Positions 58,490 through 64,000 of a DNA stretch of 64,000 nt are shown one piece after another. Location: the NCBI GenBank assembly GCA_964304625.1, contig OZ199838.1, forward strand, positions 14,198,001-14,262,000, written 5' to 3'. The stretch comes from Kudoa neothunni (lineage: Eukaryota; Cnidaria). Every line of letters starts with the position of its first letter. Within the stretch, counting starts at the first letter, position 1. Both the position numbers and the translations under genes were made by a program. Under the pieces are notes generated by a model that made no database searches, had not been told where the DNA came from, and saw only the letters and a program-made list of their open reading frames with translations.

Positions 58490-60700
58490 TTGAGATCGTT
58501 TTCTTGACCATTTAACAGCGGTTAATCCGTATCCTTTGGGTCTTCCAATTCTTTTTACTTTTTTGGGCAATATAAGATCTAAATAATAATTATTACAATA
58601 AACGAAAATGCAAACCTTTTATTCCCAAGCATTCTGTAGACTTGTCATTAGTTGAGTCGTTTTGGGGCTGCGATGATTGGGGAGTTTCTTTTAATTTAAT
58701 TGGTGATATGGAGACTACACGTGTTTTGGGCTGGTTGCTTTCAGACAAGCCTATATGACATTTGCATTATCACTTAATTTAGTATAATTAATATCTATAA
58801 ATAATTATAAAGAGTTATCACTCTTACAAGGGAATGGAGACTCGACTTTATCCGTATCTACATTTCATTCTTCTGTGGATGAATCTAGAATCTTTGCTAA
58901 CTCTAAAAGTAATCAGCATGTTAACAGATAATAATGTATCCTTATTAATTTCTTTAAACCGGTTGGGTTATGGCTTTTAATTATGCTTTCTGAGATTCGA
59001 AAATATTCCACACAGCAATTGAAATATTCACCACAATACTCAGCAGCAATTGTTGCTAATTTGTCTGTATAAACATTAGCGGTTTTCATTCGCTTGGAAA
59101 ACGTTGAGAGATTTTCAGAATTTATCTTTTTTACTACAGACCCTGTTGAATTGTTTTTTACTGTATTTATTTTAGTATTTTCTTTAATAAAATTTGAAAT
59201 ATGATCTTTTCTCCATCTTAAATGACACAGTTGGGGTTCGAACATGGGTATCAATAATTTACATCTTAGAGCGAATATGTGTTGTCAAAGCAATTGGTAA
59301 GAACAATAGAAGGGACACGTACAAGAATTTGAAGTGGAGTCATCCTCTATTCCCACATTAAATCTATTCCCCATTTTTTTGCTTTCTTTGGTTATTAATT
59401 TAAAAGAAAATGATGTCAAAAAATCGCAGTAATTTCTTTCTACCTCACTCTCAATATTTAAATGCGTCGATTTTGACAGTTCTGTCACAATTTGACATGT
59501 CCTTTCTGTTCTTAGAGAATTTAAAACGGTGAAAAATTTTTCAAAGAATTCATCTAATCTAGAAAATTTTTTAATGGTGGTCTTTAATTTGGAGTTAAGG
59601 CATTCCAATCTATTGTTTGTTAGGTTGTCGTAATAGTGTCTCGCATCACTCAAAGAAATTATTCATTGTGAACGAATTAGGTCCCAATTATTTCTGAAAT
59701 AAGCGTTAAAATCTTCATATTTGTGATTGTATAGTTCAGCAAGTAAGATTTTGTATTGTTCTTCGTTTTTCGGAAACATCATTTTTCTAATAATATCTAA
59801 AATAGTATCTTTGACTTCATTTTTTATATTGTATTTAGTAAGGATCAACTCTCGCTGGAACATCTGTATTACATGAAATTTACAGAGAATTAATGCAGAA
59901 TTAGGAAAATGATTTTTCAGAGCTTTACGAAGTTTTAAATCCTTATCAGTAACAATGGATAGTACTGTTTGTTTTATCCACGGTACAATTGATATTAGTT
60001 CATCGATATACCAGTTGATAACGGCTTCAATTTCCTCATACATAATACAGACATTACTTACATGAGATAAACCCATAGAATCTTCTGAAACCGTTAGATA
60101 CACGGGAGCATTACAATTTATGGAGATAAAAATTAATAAAAATAAGTTAAATAAAACAAGATAAAATTCGTAAAAAATTACCGTGAATCTAATAGTTTGT
60201 AAGTTGCATCAATTAAAAGTAGCTCTGGGGAAAAAGAAAAAACCTTCTTCATTTCTTCATTCAGTAATAATATTGCGTTAACTTGATTGTTATCGCCAGC
60301 AAATATTCTCACATCATAAATATAATCAACGTTGAGCAATTGATAAACATAGTTGATATTTATTTTATTCGACAAATTTATTTCGGAATTGTGTCTTGAC
60401 TTCAATGTAATTTTTTCTAGGTCTCTTGTTGGATTTAAGATTGCAACAAGTTTTTGTTGGCTCCCTAAGAAATTAACTATGATATTATATCATTATTCTT
60501 ATCCAATTTGAGCTGTGGTGGTAAATAACTGAAAAAATTTCCACCTCTCTCGTGATTATGATCCAAATTGAAGGATTTCATTTCAAGTGTTTGTCCATCA
60601 GGACTAACACTCAAGGATACATGAACCGGGCAGTTTCCTTTTAAAGTCTTACATTGTCTTATGACTTTGATCGGTATCGATATTGATTGCTAAAATAGCA
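58490..60700 (-). pseudogene. MULE transposase / ZSWIM-like gene, probably broken
   Basis: Mutator-like DNA transposase with the architecture that also gave animal ZSWIM1/3 proteins. In order on the minus strand: FAR1-like segment with NCPVHVSLSVSPDGQTLEMK and LDHNHE (about 60480-60660); LLLIDATYKLLDS holding the first catalytic aspartate (60178-60230); LSIVTDKDLKLRKAL with the second (about 59930-59970); ALILCKFHVIQMF; the NNRLECLNSKLK block; a SWIM finger, SCTCPFYC, then QH (59285-59330); and a basic KKVKRIGRPKGYG end near 58540. The CxCx(n)CxH finger has TGA where its third cysteine codon belongs. A stop follows DSR at 60178, and no GT-AG intron removes the following ~75 nt. No terminal repeats found. 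Confidence 0.8.
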
Positions 60701-62777
60701 TACATATTTTATTGAATAATAGATTAAACCCTCATTGAATGTTTTAGTGAGAATTCGCTTGATAATGCTAATTTTTTTGGAATCTCGCGTCATTAAGTTG
60801 CTTTAAGTCTTCTGTTCATATAATTGAATAGAATCTACAAGATGCCTAAATGGGGTAAACTTTTTGCCCACTTCAAAATATCAGTTCCTATGTTATCCTC
60901 CATCGCATTAGATTGCACAGGAGTTATCTGTGTAAAACCGAAATATTTCTTTTCAGCTAAGTAATTTACATAAATTCATAACAAAAACCATAATACATGC
61001 TATCCTTGAACTAATTATTCACATGCGACTTGATAGTTAATGAATTACATTTGAAAAAACTAACCTTATAAGGTGTCATGCGTTGTTAGATACGACTTTA
61101 TAATCATTAAACAGAATAAATTATTTGATATATAAACGAAATTAAATATTGGGTTATATGTTTGTATTACTAATTAATTTGGCGGACATCAGTGATTTTA
61201 AGCCACGAGGTCTTAATGACTTAACACTGCCAATCTTTCCATTATGATAATAACCAACCTTGAAAATTTAAAGTAAATTCCATATTCAAGCATTATAACT
61301 TCTATAGTTAACATTATCTAACTTTATATAGGCTTTAACGGTCCAATATTCATCGACAATGTCAATATTTACATGTGGAAAATTCAACGATGAATATTTA
61401 ACAAGAAATTTAACAACCATTTAGGAAAAATTACGATTAAAAAGTTAATGAACAGTGGAGATTCAAATAATTTAAGAATTCGGAGAAGTTCATCAGCGTG
61501 TCAATAGCCAGTCCCTTTTTTTTATTACTTGTATCAACAATATAAAAAATAGTGTAAACCCTAAAAATACATATTTATTATTTAGATTTTGAATATAAAG
61601 TGAAATATTAAGACATATTTTACAATCTACTTCAATATTTTTTCGTGATTTAATGTTTCAAGCGTTTTAACCTAATATAATTAATTTACTTAGATGTATT
61701 ATCTATCAAAATGTTTGTAAAAATTAGTAACAACCGCAAACCGTTGGAATAATGAAACCCCTATCTAAATCCTTAATAATCCTCACTTCAACACATAATC
61801 ACCCTCGTTTTTTAAAAAATTTTCATCGACCCTCTATCTTTTAAAGGTCTAACTATCGTTAATCTATAGCGACAATCTTCTAAGATTTTTGTCGTTATTT
61901 CCATACACGTAATGTTTAGACCTAATATATTTTTTAATACTTCACTAGAATTAATATTTATAAAATAAATAATTGAGGTTAAAAAAATTTATAATTGCAT
62001 GCAATAAAAATATTTTTGTTTCATTTTCAAGTTAAACAAAAATTGAGAAAAACAATTTTCTTCTCCATATGTAGGTTTACGTGTTTTATGAGTATTCTAA
62101 AAATTATAACATCAACGGAAGCCGATTATTAGAGTTATGATAAAAAAGACGTATCTTGGGATCTCGGTAGACCCCACTTGGAACCGTAAGGGTTAATAAT
62201 ATATACTTGAGTGTAAAATTCATTAAATTTATAGGATTTTAAGTTAAAATATGTTTAACCCCGGCAGCCAAAATTTCAATTATTATCGAGCTACTCTAAG
62301 GGTTTAATAGTTCTATAATTATTATAAAACTGTTAGATATATACATAATGAAAATTTAGTTATTTTAGTTGAAGTATGCTAAGGAGAATGGGTTTATTAG
62401 GTTAGTGACTAAAAAATCCTGTTCGTCTCCATTAAACTAAAGTGTTTTATAAACTAAGTTTAATGTATTTACCTACCTATTCAATAAACTATAAGATATG
62501 AATACATTGGCTATTCTATAAATATTTTGAATAGATTCATTTGTTCTTAATCCGCCTATACATCCATGAAGAATATAAATTTATTTTTTGTACTTCTACA
62601 GAGCCATGATCTTTAAAAAATAAATATTTTACTTTTGATTATTATTAAATGAATTTTTAGGTGTGATAAAGAGCTTGCATACTAACTCTTTAAGATTTTA
62701 TCATCGTACATTGAAGATTTATTTTTATTGTGTTTAATTATTCCGAAAAAAGATTAATAGCGAAGAATTAATAAAAT
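60701..62777. other. gene-free AT-rich interval
   Basis: No coding region, RNA gene or repeat family recognised between the MULE gene and the partial gene at the right edge. Confidence 0.45.
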
Positions 62778-64000
62778 ATGAGGTTATCGATTTTGTTTTT
62801 ATTTTCAACAATTCTCACAACGAGTAATATATTGCTTATTAACATTATTTAATTCCATTATGCATATTAAGTATGTTGTCACAAGTATTTCATTCGACAA
62901 ATAGTACGTCCAGTAGTAATAGAAGAAGTAAAAACAACACTAGAAGCTGAATCTCATTCAAAACTTTTAATGTTAAATAGTCAGTTGGTTTTGATGAGGT
63001 CTGAAGGTGATGTTAATCTAAGTACTGGTGGTGCCGTTGCTGGTGAGGCAGGTGATGGAATTAGCCAACCCGAAACTGAACCTGGTGTTGTTAATGGAGC
63101 CGATACTAATGCTGCTGATGGAGATGATGATGATGATGAGAGTGGTAGTGACTCTTCGGCTGATCCTACCTTAGCAACTGAGAATACAGAATCTACAACC
63201 ACTACCCCCTCCTCCCGAAACTACGATAAATCCAGAAGATATACCTATAGTTGATCAAGAAATCTCCAAATACATGGATGAGGTCACAATTCATTTAAAG
63301 GGAGATGAAAAAGAGGATTGCAAAATAGAACATTTGTTTTAGAAATGGAGTAAAAGCCAAATTTAATGAGACTATGTGCCAGATAGCTGATGTGGCCACT
63401 GAAGTTGTATGCGAAGCCAAATGTAATCAGAAAGTTGTGATTAAAGTCAATAGTGGAAGATTGGTACACTATTTCAGAATTACTGAAGGTACCAACCTCA
63501 ATATATTAGCAGTTCCAGCCGGTAAATAAGAATAGTTAATTGTTTGAGTTTATTTTTTTAATAGATATGCCCAGACGCCCTGAAACTAATGTAACTCTAA
63601 GTGAAGAAGAAGCCCGTTTCGGAGTTAACAATTTCTGCACGGACAATTACAGATGTCGAGTTAAAAGCACCAAGGGTGATAAAAACTTTAGCTAAAGTAG
63701 AAAATAACAGCTGTGATCTGTACAATATGACTATACCGATTCGTTACTCAACATCAAGTGCCTATTACTCCTACTGTGGTGCTAACCAAGCTAAAGTCAT
63801 GTTTTATGCCAACAAGTCCTTTTACAACAAAGATAACAAATACAAATATGTTCCTTTCACTGTTGCTCAATCAGCTGATACAAATAGTAACTTCCCACTA
63901 GAAGTGAAAAATCCTTATATGAATAAGGAAATCTGCAATTTCCAAATTAAAGTAAGTTCTGGTGACTACAATGATAAATGTAGTCAGGCTGGAAGTAGTG
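62778..64000 (+). CDS. Secreted or membrane protein, partial, runs off the window
   Basis: Not recognised. Exon 1 (62778-62823) encodes a signal peptide, MRLSILFLFSTILTT; a 48-nt intron joins in phase 1 to 62872 onward. The next part is acidic, with a run of Asp after NAADG and a Ser/Thr/Glu-rich stretch. Further exons include a cysteine-bearing part, NETMCQIADVATEVVCEAKC and LNILAVPAD (63348-63520 or so), then NVTLSEEEARFGVNNFC and a tail with several N-x-S/T sites and cysteines, such as ENNSCDLYNMT and SYCGANQAK. The pattern of paired cysteines and glycosylation sites suggests an extracellular domain. The junction around 63200-63290 changes frame without a clear intron in my reading, so the gene model there is open. 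Confidence 0.55.

Overview
The window is nuclear DNA of an animal. It is strongly AT-rich, uses the standard genetic code, and its genes are cut by many GT-AG introns. Several genes belong to animal toolkits: an EBF/COE transcription factor, the regulatory alpha subunit of phosphorylase kinase, a cGMP-dependent protein kinase, an Aurora kinase and an MXD/MNT-type bHLH repressor. Most introns are tiny (about 37-80 nt), with a few of 1-6 kb, and recognisable gene density is roughly one per 5-6 kb. A small, simplified animal genome fits; an orthonectid such as Intoshia is my best guess, but the sequence alone does not prove it.

Layout. 1-2830: gene-free, with a 516-bp hAT MITE. 2831-4876: two tandem + genes, ALR/Erv1 sulfhydryl oxidase and an ELMOD Arf/Arl-GAP. 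5177-5980: a transposon composite. 6746-15719 (-): phosphorylase kinase alpha, with a hAT MITE in a 2.6-kb intron; it diverges from EMC7 (15879-16664, +) across 159 bp. 17822-19359: a 1.5-kb hAT element carrying a nested TA-flanked element and a piece of transposase. 19640-20699: two convergent, related coding pieces of unknown family. 22579-26014 (+): PKG, about 20 small exons. 29602-29928 (+): mitochondrial ribosomal protein mL49. 30671-31861: decayed hAT transposase. 34519-38366 (+): EBF/COE, 15 exons. 39235-39726: two retroposon pieces, one with perfect 11-bp target duplications. 40735-43057 (-): bHLH protein of MXD/MNT type. 46891-54534 (-): Aurora kinase, whose last intron of 6.2 kb holds a 1.47-kb foldback element. 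55449-55656: inverted copy of the 39.5-kb retroposon. 58490-60700 (-): MULE/ZSWIM-type transposase gene with a stop codon inside its SWIM finger. 62778-64000 (+): start of a secreted or membrane protein gene that leaves the window.

The host genes are ordinary cell functions rather than one pathway: mitochondrial upkeep (ALR, mL49), ER membrane insertion (EMC7), small-GTPase control (ELMOD), second-messenger and glycogen control (PKG, PHKA), mitosis (Aurora) and cell fate or proliferation (EBF, MXD/MNT). I see no operon or dedicated gene system. The most unusual material is the transposon layer: several hAT families with near-matching 8-bp duplications, a composite in which one element rode inside another, and foldback DNA inside a kinase intron. 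Exon borders were read by eye from splice signals and family alignment from memory; most junctions keep phase, and the ones that do not are flagged.
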